From contig QWDQ01000050.1 of NCBI GenBank assembly GCA_003868215.1, forward strand, positions 62,001 through 126,000: a stretch of DNA of 64,000 bases, in the 5' to 3' direction. The stretch comes from Pseudophaeomoniella oleicola. Lineage: Eukaryota; Ascomycota; Eurotiomycetes; Phaeomoniellales; Phaeomoniellaceae. The notes under the pieces were generated by a model. The model was not told the origin of the DNA, ran no database searches, and was given only the letters and a program-made list of their open reading frames with translations. Below, piece by piece: positions 51,929-63,209 of this stretch. The first letter of the stretch is position 1. Each line of letters begins with the position of its first letter. A program made the translations under genes and the position numbers.

Positions 51929-52684
51929 GTGCTGCTCACTCTCGACGAGTCACAAAAACCACCCGATGGGGGTCTACAAGCTTGGGCTCAAGTCATAGCA
52001 GCGCATCTCGTGATCTTCAATACCTGGGGATTTGCGAATTCGTACGGCATTTTCGAAGAGTATTACACGAAAATCGGGCTGCAGTCACGGTCAAACATTG
52101 CTTGGATAGGGTCCATCCAGATTTTTCTTGTCTATTTGATTGGTACTTTTCTCTGGTCGTGCAACAGATGCCGGCTTCTGTCGGAGAGCCATCTTCTGCG
52201 GATCCTTGCTCCAGCTTGCGGGAGTTTTCTCAGCGTCAGCTTCTAACAAGTACTGGCAACTTCTGCTGGCCCAAGGACTCTGTCAAGGCTTTGGTAATGG
52301 ACTCGTTTTCTGTCCTACCGTTGCTTTGGTTTCAACCTAGTTCCTTCGGAAACGTGCTCTGGCGATCTCCCTGGGTGCCTCAGGGGCTTCTACTGGCGGG
52401 ATTATACTTCCCTTGGAGCTGCCGTTCAAGGGCCATTTCCAGCGTCCTGCGCCAGTTTGACAATCGATCTTCAGAGAACGGGAGTCAGGACAGGCATGGT
52501 TTTCTCCAATGTGTCAATCAGTTCACTGACAGGTCCACCACTGGCAAGAGCACTAATTGAGCGGAATGGCGGAAATTACCTATATGCTCAGATCTTTGGT
52601 GGTACTGCGCTGATAGGAGGTGCAGTTGCCCTCGTGTTGTCCAGGATCACACGAACAGGATTCAAGTTGGTAAGACGTATATGA
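51929..52684 (+). pseudogene. MCT-type (monocarboxylate-like) MFS transporter pseudogene
   Basis: The N-terminus is typical of fungal MCT-family permeases: PPDGGLQAWAQVIAAHLVIF, NTWGFANSYGIFEEYY, IAWIGSIQIFLVYLIGTF. The frame then shifts by one base near 52150, after which the homology continues as SGRATDAGFCRRAIF and LLLAQGLCQGFGNGLVFCPT. A TAG stands at about 52341 where the family has Tyr (VST-stop-FLRKRALAISLG). Most of the second half is missing; only a late segment survives (GMVFSNVSISSLTGPPLARA to 52684), back in the first frame. At least three lesions therefore argue for a dead gene rather than introns. Intact relatives are about 430-480 residues. Confidence 0.82.
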
Positions 52685-54303
52685 TTCAACCTCTGAACAA
52701 GGTATACAAAAATCGACATTGCAGATGAAACACGAGAACGAGACCAGTTGTATAGAATAGAATTGCGACTTTGACTATCCTGACGCCCTTCTGGAACAGT
52801 GACCTTCACTGACATCTTTGCACCGGCAAGAGACTCTGAAGGATTATGACCAGAGGCCTTGTCCGGAGTATCCCAGTAGTTACTCTCCTACCGGTTGCCC
52901 CGTTTCCTCGCAAGCAGGTAGCATATTTTTCTTCTCTACTCCGTTTTTCAACGCTGCGCGCAATATTTGTTAACAATGAAGGGCGCAAAGAGACTCTCCT
53001 GGCTCTGTTAGAACAATGCTTATACCTGGACAGCATGAGTTCGAAGATACTTAACCTCGTTTCAGCTGTGCGTCCAGATCATTGGATGCGGACGGGATGG
53101 GCAAGATTATGCTTTTTGGCAGCATGTGGGAGGGTTTGATGCGGCTCTGCACTGTAGCTAATTTCTCGAAGGAAACGAAGTGTCTTAGAGCAAAAGGGCG
53201 AGGTAGCGAGATCAGGTTGCAGAAACAATACCAGGAAAGTCACGTATATATATACTGGATTGTTGGCAATCTTTTGAGGTATACTCCCATAGACTTGTAT
53301 ACATTATAGATCTGATGTGGATACTTGACATGAGCCAAGATGGCGACTTGCTCAATCGTAACATGCATATCTATAACACAGATCTCTCATCAACCAACAG
53401 CCTCTTTTCTGCCTTTTCCTCGAACACCTCCCAAATGCTCTTTAGTCTTGACTTCGTGATATCTTTCTCACACGTCTGGCGTCACGCCTGTAGGACAACC
53501 AATGACTTCTGTCACATCGGCGCGCAATTCATGTACTCGCTCACGATCAGGTACTGTCATGCCACTCTTCAGATCCTAACCTCGGTTTGAAACTGGAAGG
53601 CGACTATTGAAGCCTCGCATGAGTGGGTCTCCGTCTTCCACATATCTTTGGAGAACCATATATCGCTCAGTTGTTCGTTGGTTTCTCGGGACCTCATGAT
53701 TGGGTGTCGTGTTAGAAGGCTATGGCAGACCGCTCCTGCAAATCGAGCTTGTTGGTCACGATCACCATAATGTACATTGCAGCCGTACTCATTGATGGTA
53801 GAGTCAGCGAGTGGCAACCAGACTGTTGCGGGATGCACCATCCATGGTTCCCCAACGAGCTCACTGGGATGTGACAGGGATGCTTGTTTCAAAGAAGCTC
53901 GAATTCTGGACAAGACCTATCAGAGGAAGCCACGCTAAAATTGTATATTTCATATTGTGTACCTACCCAGCGAGCCAGGTACTCGAAGAGCACACATCAA
54001 CACAGATCAATCGATCTCATTTGCGTCTTTGAATCCTAGTGCTGATTTGGTCGATACGGTCTATGCCAGAATTCTGGTTGCATTTCACTATGCCTCCAGT
54101 CACAGCCTCTGCTTCGGACAGTACTCCCTTCAGCTTCACGCACTTTTCTATCGCTACCTCTGTACCCCTGCATGGTCTTTCGTTATGTTTAACCTCTGCC
54201 TTCCCCAACTTCTCCTGCCACCATCAGAATTTAACATGTTGCTGCCCTGACATACCTCAACTTTACAATTTTCATTCACTCACAGGTACTTGGAAATTTC
54301 AAG
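52685..54303. other. Relic-type stretch between pseudogene and Clr5-ankyrin gene
   Basis: 1.6 kb with no supportable gene. A minus-strand open frame at 53569-53913 (114 codons) has no recognised family signature and is probably fortuitous or part of a decayed gene. Confidence 0.35.
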
Positions 54304-57300
54304 ATGGCATTCGCTCGCAAACCTTCTGCTGCCGAGTGGCAGCAACATGAAAATACCATCAAAGAGCTGTACATGATGGAAAACATGACGCTTGAGAAAG
54401 TCATGACTAAGATGGAAGATGTTTATGGGTTTTATGCGACGTGAGCTCCTTTCCAAAACAGTATCGAGTGAATCTGACAACATCAAGTCAGTCCCAATAC
54501 ACCACTAAGTTTGCTAAGTGGGGATGTAGCAAGAATCATAAACGGACTTTCTACGAGACAATCGGCGGGAAACTCAAGAAGAGAGGACTTGACGTGGATG
54601 ATGTCACAGTCTACATCAACCAGCAGATTATCCCTACGAAGAAATTGAAGAAGGAAGTCAGTCGATATACCAAGCCAGCATGGGACAACACTTTTCTGAG
54701 TTAGTCTCCAACACCCGTAATCGTCATCTCAACCATTTTGACATCAATTGTAGTTGCGAGTCCTCAGACACCAAAAGGTGTCTTTATCCACATCAATGGA
54801 AAGTATGAGAATGGGGGACCCCTCTGGTCACCAGCACTCCCATTCTTCGACTTTCTCCGAGTTGTGGAGGAAATCAAACCCCAAATTACTGATGTTGTCC
54901 AAGTCAACACCCCGGACTACAGCTTACTCTCACTTCCAGGCCATGCAGTCAATCAATCTGGTCCGTCGACCGTATGGGCGAAGAACACCTGGCCCAGCAA
55001 TTTGTTTCCGGAAATTCCGATTGACATCCCAAACCTTCGTGGAGAAGTCGACCCAAACTGTCACCAAGGAGAGACTCTGCGACCTTTCGCGGATAACTCT
55101 GATTCAAGAGCTTTGGTCACTGGGTGGTTCAACCTGAAGCTTGCCTCGGATCCCGCAAAGCAGCAAGAACAGGTTTTCTCGTATATCGAACCTCTCACGA
55201 TTGACAAGGTTCCAGGCGATACGGCAAGTGCTGTTCGAACGCTCCTCGGACCACCATCAGCAGCAAAGATACCTGTACTTTTAGCGTATATGGCATATCT
55301 TGTGAGCAATGCTCTCATATACGATTCGGATGTAGACAAATTCGTCCAGTGGATTCTCTCACAATCAAACAGTAGGACACTCCTGACAATAGTTGCCAAG
55401 ATCTCGACATCCGCCTCGTTGACGGCCCGACCTTTCGCAACACAACTATTCCACAGCGCAATGAGACTGAATAAGTACGGACTTGCCCATTTCTTTGTTC
55501 AATGTGGCATCGACATTGAACAGCCATCGAACGGGTGGGATTCGCTAAGGCCATTGGAGCGCGCATTGGAGCAAGAAGCGGTCGAAACTGTCGTGCTTCT
55601 CGTATCTAAGGGAGCAGACGTCAATGCAGGGATCCTTCATCAATGCGTGAATCATGATTTGAGTGACTATGGTAATGCTGATGAGTCCACTAATAAGTGT
55701 ACGGAGTTGCCGATAATCATTGCCTCTCAGAACCTACGAACACTGAAACTCTTGCCAATGCTGCTCGAATGGGGTGCGACGCTCCCACGAGACTGCATTA
55801 TCCGCGACGTCGTCATAACGCTGGGGAAAAGGTTTGAGGTTCACGACGTAGACGGCATCGAGTTACTAAAACATCTCATCCATGCTGGGGCAAATGTAAA
55901 CGGCATTGGGGCAAAGTCAAGGTGGCTATGGAGTTATCCCACCGCACTTCAGATGGCAGTAGCGTCGAGTCAGACTGAGATTGTTCGATTTCTTCTCGAC
56001 CACGGTGCACACCCTGACGGGCCTGTCAGGCCAAGCCTTCGACGTCTCATAAGTGACTGCGCCAGCAATCATCCGTGCGAGTATCTGTCACCTTTAAGCA
56101 TAGCAGCTGGCTCCCTCAATGAGGACTCTCTCGAGATACTCGATTCATTATTGAGAGCGGGTGCAGATGTCAATATTTCAGCCGCCGAAATTATCGGTAC
56201 TGACGATTTCGTCGAGGAAGATTATCCTGAACACTATTCCTGTGGATCTACAGTTGTCTTCACCGCGTTGCAAGCTGCAGTAGATAGCGGTGATATCATC
56301 AAAGCAGAACGCTTACTGCATAAAGGAGCTCAGATCGACACGGAATATGGGACTACCCCGTTGGCCATTGCTGCGTATAATGGAGATGTTCCAATGCTTC
56401 GATTGCTCCTCGACCACGGTGCTGATGTGAATGCGTGCCCGGATCAAAGCAACGGTCTGACGGCACTGACCGCCGCTGCATATAATGGTGACACCGATAC
56501 GCTCTTGATACTCCTCCAAGCCGGCGCGTGCGTCGAACATGTTCCGAGAGACCACAAGGGAGCCAGGACCGCACTACAAGCAGCAGCTGAGAGTGGTAAT
56601 ACAAAAGCATTGCAAATACTCCTCGCTGCCGTTGCTAACGTCAATGCGTGTTGTGCGTCCCGTGGAGGATTAACTGCTTTGCAAGCCGCAGTTCGAAGCG
56701 GCAAGCGCGAAAACGTCACTCTTCTCCTTAACCATGGCGCCCACGTAAATGCTTGCTGTACAGCTGTTAGCGATGGGATAACAGCTTTAGATGCTGCAAT
56801 CGAAAACAGAGATGTGGACTCTGTGCGACTTTTACTCTCACTTGGTGCACGAGTTGTTCAAAGTCCCAGATCCAGGACACAAGCCTCTTGTATTGAACTC
56901 GCGGCGATGAGTGGTTGTAAAGAGATTGTGAAGCATCTCTTGGAAGCAGGCGCCGCAGTCAACCGCCAGGACAACCCTCTGAACAGAGCCACCGCTCTGC
57001 AGCTAGCAGCCAAAGCTGGCCATCGTGATATTGTGCAGATGCTGGTGACTGCGGGAGCACACATAGATGCCCCACCTTACAGTTATCATAAGACAGCCTT
57101 GGGCTCGGCCATTGCCACACAAGACTTGGACATGGTATGCCTATTCATTCACAGCGGGGCAGATGTACAAATGGATATAGACTGCAGAGGGACATCACCA
57201 CTCAGTGCCGCATGTGCATGGAATGCACGCGAGGATATTGTCACATCTCTTCTCAGTGCTGGAGCAGATGTTGATTATGGTGGCAATGAGTGCTGCGATA

Positions 57301-57908
57301 CCCCACTCATGGATGCCATCAAACTAAGCAAGTCCAATGTGGCAGAACTTCTGATCACACACGGAGCAGATATCAATCTTCGACCTTCGCCGTCAGCTTC
57401 CACACCACTACAAATCTGCCTGAAGGACAATAAGCACGACTTTGCCCGTGAGCTCATTGACCGTGGCGCAGATGTCAATGCTCCTGCTGCAAGCAGTTGC
57501 AGGGGTAGAACAGCTCTACAGGCCGCAGCTGAACAGGGCAGCCTGCAGATGGTATCGTACCTACTATCCAAAGATGCTGAAGTCAACGCACCAGCAGGCC
57601 CTGTGGGTGGCGTAACGGCGCTTCAGGCTGTTGCCATCAAGGGCTATCTGCGGCTGGCGCAAGTTCTGTTGTTGCGCGGTGCCGATGTGGGTGCTAGTGC
57701 CAGCCCTGAAGATGGGCGAACAGCTATTAATGGAGCAGCGGAGCATGGTCGTCTCGACATGCTGAAGTACCTGCTTGATAATTACGACGGCGATCAGGCT
57801 AGGTTCGAATTATGCGAGGGTGCGTTGAAGCATGCGAAGCAAAACAACCAGTGGCATGTGGTTAGATTTCTCGACGAATATAGCAAGGTTGATGGCTCGA
57901 GTCAATAG
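54304..57908 (+). CDS. Clr5-domain ankyrin-repeat protein
   Basis: Three exons: 54304-54440, 54488-54699 and 54754-57908, giving 1167 residues. The introns (47 and 54 nt) have GTGAGC and GTTAGT donors. The first two exons rebuild a Clr5-type domain: AEWQQHENTIKELYMMENMT, then LEKVMTKMEDVYGFYAT|QSQY and TTKFAKWGCSKNHKRTFYE. Clr5 is named for a fission-yeast silencing factor, and the domain heads many fungal ankyrin proteins. From about residue 360 to the end there are roughly 19-20 ankyrin repeats with TALQAA...LL..GADVNA consensus. No enzyme or NACHT domain lies between; the 120-350 region is unassigned. There is no signal or membrane segment. A nuclear or scaffold role is inference only. Confidence 0.87.
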
Positions 57909-58609
57909 ATTCGGACTCGTGTATTGCTCCTGCTTTTGCATGCCACCGCATCCAAGGATGACCTAAGCACCGTAATCGTCGCGTTGGGCTTTTCTCTCTG
58001 GCGGAAGTGGCATATAGCCAAAGTAGATTTCAGCTCAATCTCTTTTTATAGCTCACGTTTCGATGACCCTAACTAGTCACAAATCATTTATTCTTCCAAA
58101 CATATCACATCTACGTACCCAGCGCCTTCAAATCATACCCATTCCTCTTATCTAGAGCTCACTTCCACCCATCCCTCGCCATACACCTCTCCCTGCAAGC
58201 TCTCACCCGAGTATACCGCTCCAACTCAATCCAGCCGCTCTGCGCAATCGTATCTAGCGGCCACGACATCATAAAGTCCGCCAACAGTGTCACCAGAGCG
58301 GTCCCAGAAGTTTTCCAGTAGACCATGGATTACACGCTTAGACCATATTATCGCTCAGCACACTGGAACGATATCAATTTTGGACACACTCCCCTGAGCA
58401 TAGCCGCAATGAGGTGTGGTCGGGGTAGAAATTATCGCCCCCGCATAGAATACATAAAGATTAATTATTTTCGCGGGGCAACACGTCACTCATGGGCATG
58501 CTGTTGCTGCCTTCACGTGCAAAACAAACCTGACACTTTTACAGATGTGAGAAACCAACCATAACAAAGCTCATTGTACGTTTTACAGCCAGAATAAATC
58601 ATCATAATC
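57909..58609. other. Intergenic region with possible coding relic
   Basis: 701 bp between two + strand genes. On the minus strand, 58159-58326 encodes 55 residues (MVYWKTSGTALVTLLADFMM..., ending RARDGWK-like) that read like a protein C-terminus. The frame is closed upstream by stops and I cannot assign a family. Confidence 0.3.
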
Positions 58610-59487
58610 ATGGCAGGAAATTCGGCAGATGATACAGCGAACAAGGCTTTCGTGCCTCTAGGTAAGCACCTGCAGTCTTTCTGTTCCATGTTCACCACTT
58701 CCGCACCAGGTCCGGTGGTATCTGGCTAATTCCGTTGACGACGACGTGAAATGCTGAAGTGAGGTGTGGCTGACTTGAGTGCTTTCTAGAGAATAACCCG
58801 GAGGTGATGACTTCCCTCGTTCATGAACTCGGCGTCTCCTCGAGCCTTGCTTTCCACGATGTCTACTCGTTTGACGATCCTACCCTTCTGTCTTTTGTTC
58901 CTCGACCAGCGTCTGCCATCTTGCTTGTATTTCCTGTAACGAACACATACGAGACATTTCGACGCAACGAAGACGCATCATTACCAGAATACTCCGGTTC
59001 CGGTCCTTCAGAGCCTGTGATATGGTACAAGCAAACAATACGGAATGCATGTGGGCTGATCGGCCTGCTGCATGCCGTGTCAAATGGCGCCGCGCGGGAG
59101 ATGGTCACACCAGGGAGCAGCCTAGATAATCTGCTGAAAGAAGCGATTCCACTCAAAGCGAAGGAACGAGCAGATCTGCTGTATAAAAGCAAGGCACTCG
59201 AGAGCGCTCACGCGAGTGCGGCGACAAGAGGAGATACGTCGGCACCTGATGCAGAAGCCGACGTCGACCTACATTTCGTATGCTTCGTGAAGCAAGGAGA
59301 CCAGCTTTGGGAGATGGACGGACGAAGAAAGGGTCCGTTATGCAGAGGGCAGCTGGCAGAGGATGACGATGTGCTGAGCGAGAAGGGTCTGGAACTGGGA
59401 GTCAAGAGCTTTCTGAGGAGAGAAGAAGAGGCAGGGGGAGGCGAGCTTCGATTCAGTTGCGTAGCATTGGCTCCAAGTTTGGACTGA
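58610..59487 (+). CDS. YUH1: Ubiquitin C-terminal hydrolase, UCH-L/Yuh1 family
   Basis: Two exons, 58610-58661 and 58790-59487, with a 128-nt intron (GTAAGC...TTTCTAG), give 249 residues (yeast Yuh1 236). UCH enzymes are cysteine proteases that trim small adducts from the C-terminus of ubiquitin or, for Yuh1, Rub1. The join reads AFVPL|ENNPEVMTSLVHELGV, the usual N-terminal UCH pattern. Catalytic residues are all in place: oxyanion Gln99 and Cys105 in KQTIRNACGLIGLLHA, His179 in DLHFVCFVKQG, and Asp194 in LWEMDGRRKGP. The active-site crossover loop lies at about 160-170 (Ala/Ser-rich). The short first exon is supported by frame closure and homology. Confidence 0.93.
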
Positions 59488-60500
59488 GTGATATTGCAGA
59501 GGGCCGCTGAGCTACCCAAAAGAGGCATTATGAAGGCGTTCAAGGGGAAAGGAGGTCGGGACTCACCATTCCTAGCGTAGACCCGGGCTCGTCCATTATC
59601 ATGGCATCTGGCATATTGGAACGAATACAAAATAACGAGATCACGAGAACAAAGCTACCATCCTCCATTCAGTGATAGATTCGCCTCGTCATACTTCTCT
59701 TCCTTCCCGACCTTCCCCTCCGAGACAGAACCATTTTTTACCTCGTATCATGAGACAAACGACAGGAAATCCACGAATAAGAGCAAGCCAATAGTAGGTA
59801 CCCAGGTGGCTTATTACCAGATCAAACAAATCCGTACAAGTAGTATATACCTGTATGGATGTATCTAATAACATCAACAACACTCCTCCATTTCCTACCT
59901 ACCTACCGAGCTACCGAGGAATCAATCTGTAAGTTATCACTCAAAATCCATCCATAATAAACGTTGATACCACCACAGCCCAGAAAAAAAAAGCCAATCA
60001 ACAATCGAACATGCAAATGAAACAAAACTGCTTCTTCCCCCCCTCCCCTAATATTGCATGCAGATCCTACTAACTCAAGAAAGAAAGAAAAAAAAAAACA
60101 GTGTTTTTTCCCCAGTGTTTTGTTTCGGGTTTTCTTCTTAAGTAATATCCTTCACATCCATAGATAGATCTGAGACATATACTCCATATATATGGAAAAT
60201 CATCTTTCATTTCGCGGAAAAGATCGTCATCATCGCTCCATCGGTTGGGTTAGTTAGTCGTTTGAATCTCCAAGGAAAAAAACGATTTTTCTTCTCTCCA
60301 AAGCTTCCCTCCCTCCCGTTGGAGCTGTTGTAGCTTTTTGTAGCTATTTATAATACTACAGTAATACATCATGGTCCTTCCGAAAAAGTGTGTTTTGTTT
60401 CCTTCTCTCTCCTTTCTCAGGAACGGCGTTCCCTTTTGTAAATTAATTACAGTAATTAACTATTATTACCATCCATCTATCTCCTTTTCTTTTATTTATT

Positions 60501-60557
60501 GGGGAAGGGAAGGGAAGGGAAGGGAAGGGAAGGGAAGGGAAGGGAAGGGGAGGGGAG
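60501..60557 (+). repeat. (AAGGG)n pentanucleotide array
   Basis: About ten near-perfect copies of AAGGG, ending in an AGGGG variant. The G-strand has many closely spaced GGG runs. Confidence 0.95.
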
Positions 60558-60952
60558 GATCGTGCATTTCATGCACAATAGATTAATTACCTACCTTAGG
60601 TACTGCTACCTAGGTATAGTACCTTTATGGTTATTACAATGCCAGTACTCCGGAATTTCAGCTTTGCTCCTTTTTTTTTTTTTTTATCTTCTTATATGGA
60701 CACTACCAGTAATAATATGGTCAGAGTAAACAACCAAGGTGAGATAGCTAGGTAATTAGTGAGTGATTTGAGAAGAAGTGATGAGAAACCAATAATCAAT
60801 AAAATACTGTACAATAACGTAGTACGGAGTATGTGATGTCTCATTGCTTAGTGTGGTTGGGATACGCTTGACGGGACGGGGAGCTTGATCGAGTTTTCTC
60901 CTCTCTCCCTCCCGAACTGTATGCACTTACGTAGTGAGGTACCGTAGTATGT

Positions 60953-60988
60953 CCTGCCCTGCCCTGCCCTGCCCTGCCCTGCCCTGCT
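60953..60988 (+). repeat. (CCCTG)n pentanucleotide array
   Basis: About seven tandem copies of CCCTG, 400 bp after the AAGGG array. Confidence 0.95.
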
Positions 60989-61302
60989 CTACCCACATAT
61001 TGTGTACATTACATTAGTATATGTAGCATTGGAATCTTCTTTCTCTTCTTCTTTTCTATATACATACGATCAATAAAACTTCCTAGAAACATTTCTTATA
61101 CGTTTTCGTTTCCCTTTTTTTCTCTTACTTTCGTTATAGAAAAAAATCGGTGGTTTCGCTCGTTCTTAATAGTCAACAAGACATAAAAAACGACAATACC
61201 AGAAGAAAAGAGACTCATTTGTTTGAAGGTCTCGTTTTCTTTTTATATATCAGTACAAGTTATCCGTACAAGTGTCTTTGCACATACACACATACAGCAA
61301 AG

Positions 61303-62199
61303 ATGTATTTCTCAAAATCCACGGTTTCTGCCCTCATGGCGGTCCTCCCCCTGACCTCCGCTTGGTACACAGGCTTTAACATTGCCGCCACCAACCCAGA
61401 TGGTAGCTGTCGATCACAGGCCGACTGGGAATCCGCATTCAACAGACAGCGAGCCATGCCCCAAGGCTTCGCTACTGTACGTCTCTATGCTTCCTCGGAC
61501 TGCGATACCCTCGCCAACGCCGTGCCTGCCGCCATTGCCACGACCACCTACATCCTTGCCGGTGTATGGACCGAGGACTCGGCTCACTACGCTGCCGAGA
61601 AACAGGCCCTTCTCAATGCCATCAACACCTACGGCCACAACTGGCTGATCGGTGTCTCCGTCGGCTCCGAAGATCTGTACCGCGCCCAATCTCAGAACAC
61701 GGGTGAAACGACGCCGTCGGCCCTGGCCTCACAGATCAACGACGTCCGTGGCATGCTCACGACCGTCGGCATCCCTTCTGGCAGTATTCCCATCGGCCAC
61801 GTCGACACCTGGACCGCATGGGTCGATGGCCGAAACACCGAAGTCATCGCGGCCGCAGACTTTGTTGGGACCGACGGCTACCCGTACTGGCAATCCACCG
61901 CCGTTGACGATGCCGACACCACCTTCTGGGACAGCATAAACCAGGTCCGCAGCGCTGTCGACGCCGCCCACTCCGGAATCGCCGTCTGGATCACCGAGAC
62001 TGGTTGGCCCGTTACCGGCGAGGCCCAGGGAGCCGCTGTCTCCTCCGTCGCAAATATGCAGGCGTACTGGAAGAGCGTTGCGTGCGAGGCTTTCGCTACT
62101 ACGCACACTCTCTGGTACACCTTGGATGATTGGAACGCCAGTCCTAGCTTTGGTGTCATCGGCCAGGATGGAAATGCGCTTATTGATTTCTCATGTTAG
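61303..62199 (+). CDS. Secreted GH17 glucan beta-1,3-glucosidase/glucanase
   Basis: A 298-residue frame from the Met at 61303; the same frame is open to 61150 but the Met chosen starts a good signal peptide (MYFSKSTVSALMAVLPLTSA, then WYTGFN). GH17 enzymes cut or rearrange beta-1,3-glucan in the fungal wall. The TIM-barrel marks are FATVRLYASSDCDTL, then LIGVSVGSEDLYRAQ with the likely acid/base Glu123. ADFVGTDGYPYWQ follows, then AVWITETGWPVTG with the likely nucleophile Glu232. The C-terminus TLWYTLDDWN...FGVIGQDG is typical. There is no Ser/Thr-rich linker or GPI signal, so a soluble secreted or wall-bound form of the simplest class is expected. Codon use is strongly C-ending, as in highly expressed genes. 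Confidence 0.92.
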   Translation: MYFSKSTVSALMAVLPLTSAWYTGFNIAATNPDGSCRSQADWESAFNRQRAMPQGFATVRLYASSDCDTLANAVPAAIATTTYILAGVWTEDSAHYAAEKQALLNAINTYGHNWLIGVSVGSEDLYRAQSQNTGETTPSALASQINDVRGMLTTVGIPSGSIPIGHVDTWTAWVDGRNTEVIAAADFVGTDGYPYWQSTAVDDADTTFWDSINQVRSAVDAAHSGIAVWITETGWPVTGEAQGAAVSSVANMQAYWKSVACEAFATTHTLWYTLDDWNASPSFGVIGQDGNALIDFSC

Positions 62200-62762
62200 A
62201 TCTAATCAACCCACAAAAACGAAAAAAGGGAGGCGTCCACAAAAGAAGGCGTCAGATAGAATTGAACAGATGGATCATTTACAACGGCTCCTCTGGTTTC
62301 TTCCCTATCATTACCTTAAATTCATGTACATACCTTCAACCTAATCAAACACCTGCCGTCAGTATAAAGCATGTGGCAGACACTAAAACAAGACCAACAG
62401 AACTTCAAAAACCTGTAGAAATATTTGTGAGAAGAATAAAAAACTTTTGTGTCATGGAAGAGGTCATCAAGTGATGATATGACCGTCACAACGGATAAAC
62501 GCCGCTGACCAAAACTCCTTTGCTTTTGGTGTACCATTTATGGGACATTATGTCGTGATTACTCAATAGAGTATCCTCCGTACTCACTCCGAGCACCACG
62601 GCACCCACCGGAATGTGTAGAAATAACGCATGAGAACCTGAGAAAGGGAAGCTTTAAGCAAAGCAACGGGTATTGACAGTTGTGAGAAGCAAGAAAGACA
62701 GAAAGAGGACAAAAGGAATGGACCTTGACAGAACCTTCCACATCCTCGCTTCCTCGACCCCG
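62200..62762. other. Convergent intergenic region
   Basis: 563 bp with no recognised gene. Confidence 0.35.
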
Positions 62763-63209
62763 TCAATGGACTCCTCTTTCTTCTTCCTGTAATCGATCCA
62801 GATCATCGAACATCGGATCTGTGGATGTGATATCCTCATTAGGATTGTACTGTCGCTGGAGACTGAAGAAGATTTGCTCGCGGGAGATGGGGGATTGAGG
62901 ATGAGATGCAAGAGCAGGAAAAGGGAGCAGCGGGTCTAAGGGACTCTGAGGTCGAAGGCGCCGTCGTTGTTGATGTGATTGTTGCAGTGGTGATGGGCTC
63001 TGAAGAACTGGGGTTTCGGGTAGGGATGGATCATAGGAATCATGTGGATCATCAGAGTGAACATGAGTACTACTGAACGAACTTTGGGCTAATGGGGATG
63101 GAGGTATTGACTGATGGGAGCGGCTGACAGGTACGGTCTCTATATAATCAGTGATTGATGCCAGGTAATCTTGAAGCCCGATCCATCTTCCGTATGGGGG
63201 AACATGCAA
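62763..63209 (-). CDS. Unrecognised Ser/Pro/Gln-rich frame, probably an exon
   Basis: An open frame of 148 codons. It starts MHVPPYGRWIGLQDYLASIT and becomes Ser/Pro/Gln-rich (VLQSPSPLQQSHQQRRRLRP). It ends with an acidic stretch (MFDDLDRLQEEERGVH). The composition is protein-like and low in hydrophobics, suggesting a disordered regulatory protein or the last exon of one whose upstream exons lie between 63210 and 64000. No domain is recognised, and the upstream exon structure could not be resolved. Confidence 0.3.
   Translation of the reverse strand: MHVPPYGRWIGLQDYLASITDYIETVPVSRSHQSIPPSPLAQSSFSSTHVHSDDPHDSYDPSLPETPVLQSPSPLQQSHQQRRRLRPQSPLDPLLPFPALASHPQSPISREQIFFSLQRQYNPNEDITSTDPMFDDLDRLQEEERGVH

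Larger units (their letters stand above)
59488..61302. other. Long intergenic region with simple repeats
   Basis: 1.8 kb without a supportable gene, rich in homopolymers and microsatellites: A9-10 at 60091-60100, T14 near 60671-60684, and the two pentanucleotide arrays listed separately. CCTACC/CCTAGGTA tracts occur near 59896-59907 and 60589-60616. Confidence 0.5.

Noticed and set aside
62471-62512. C/D snoRNA-like pair (GTGATGA ... CTGA)
   Set aside because: Only about 40 nt apart with no terminal stem or second box pair.
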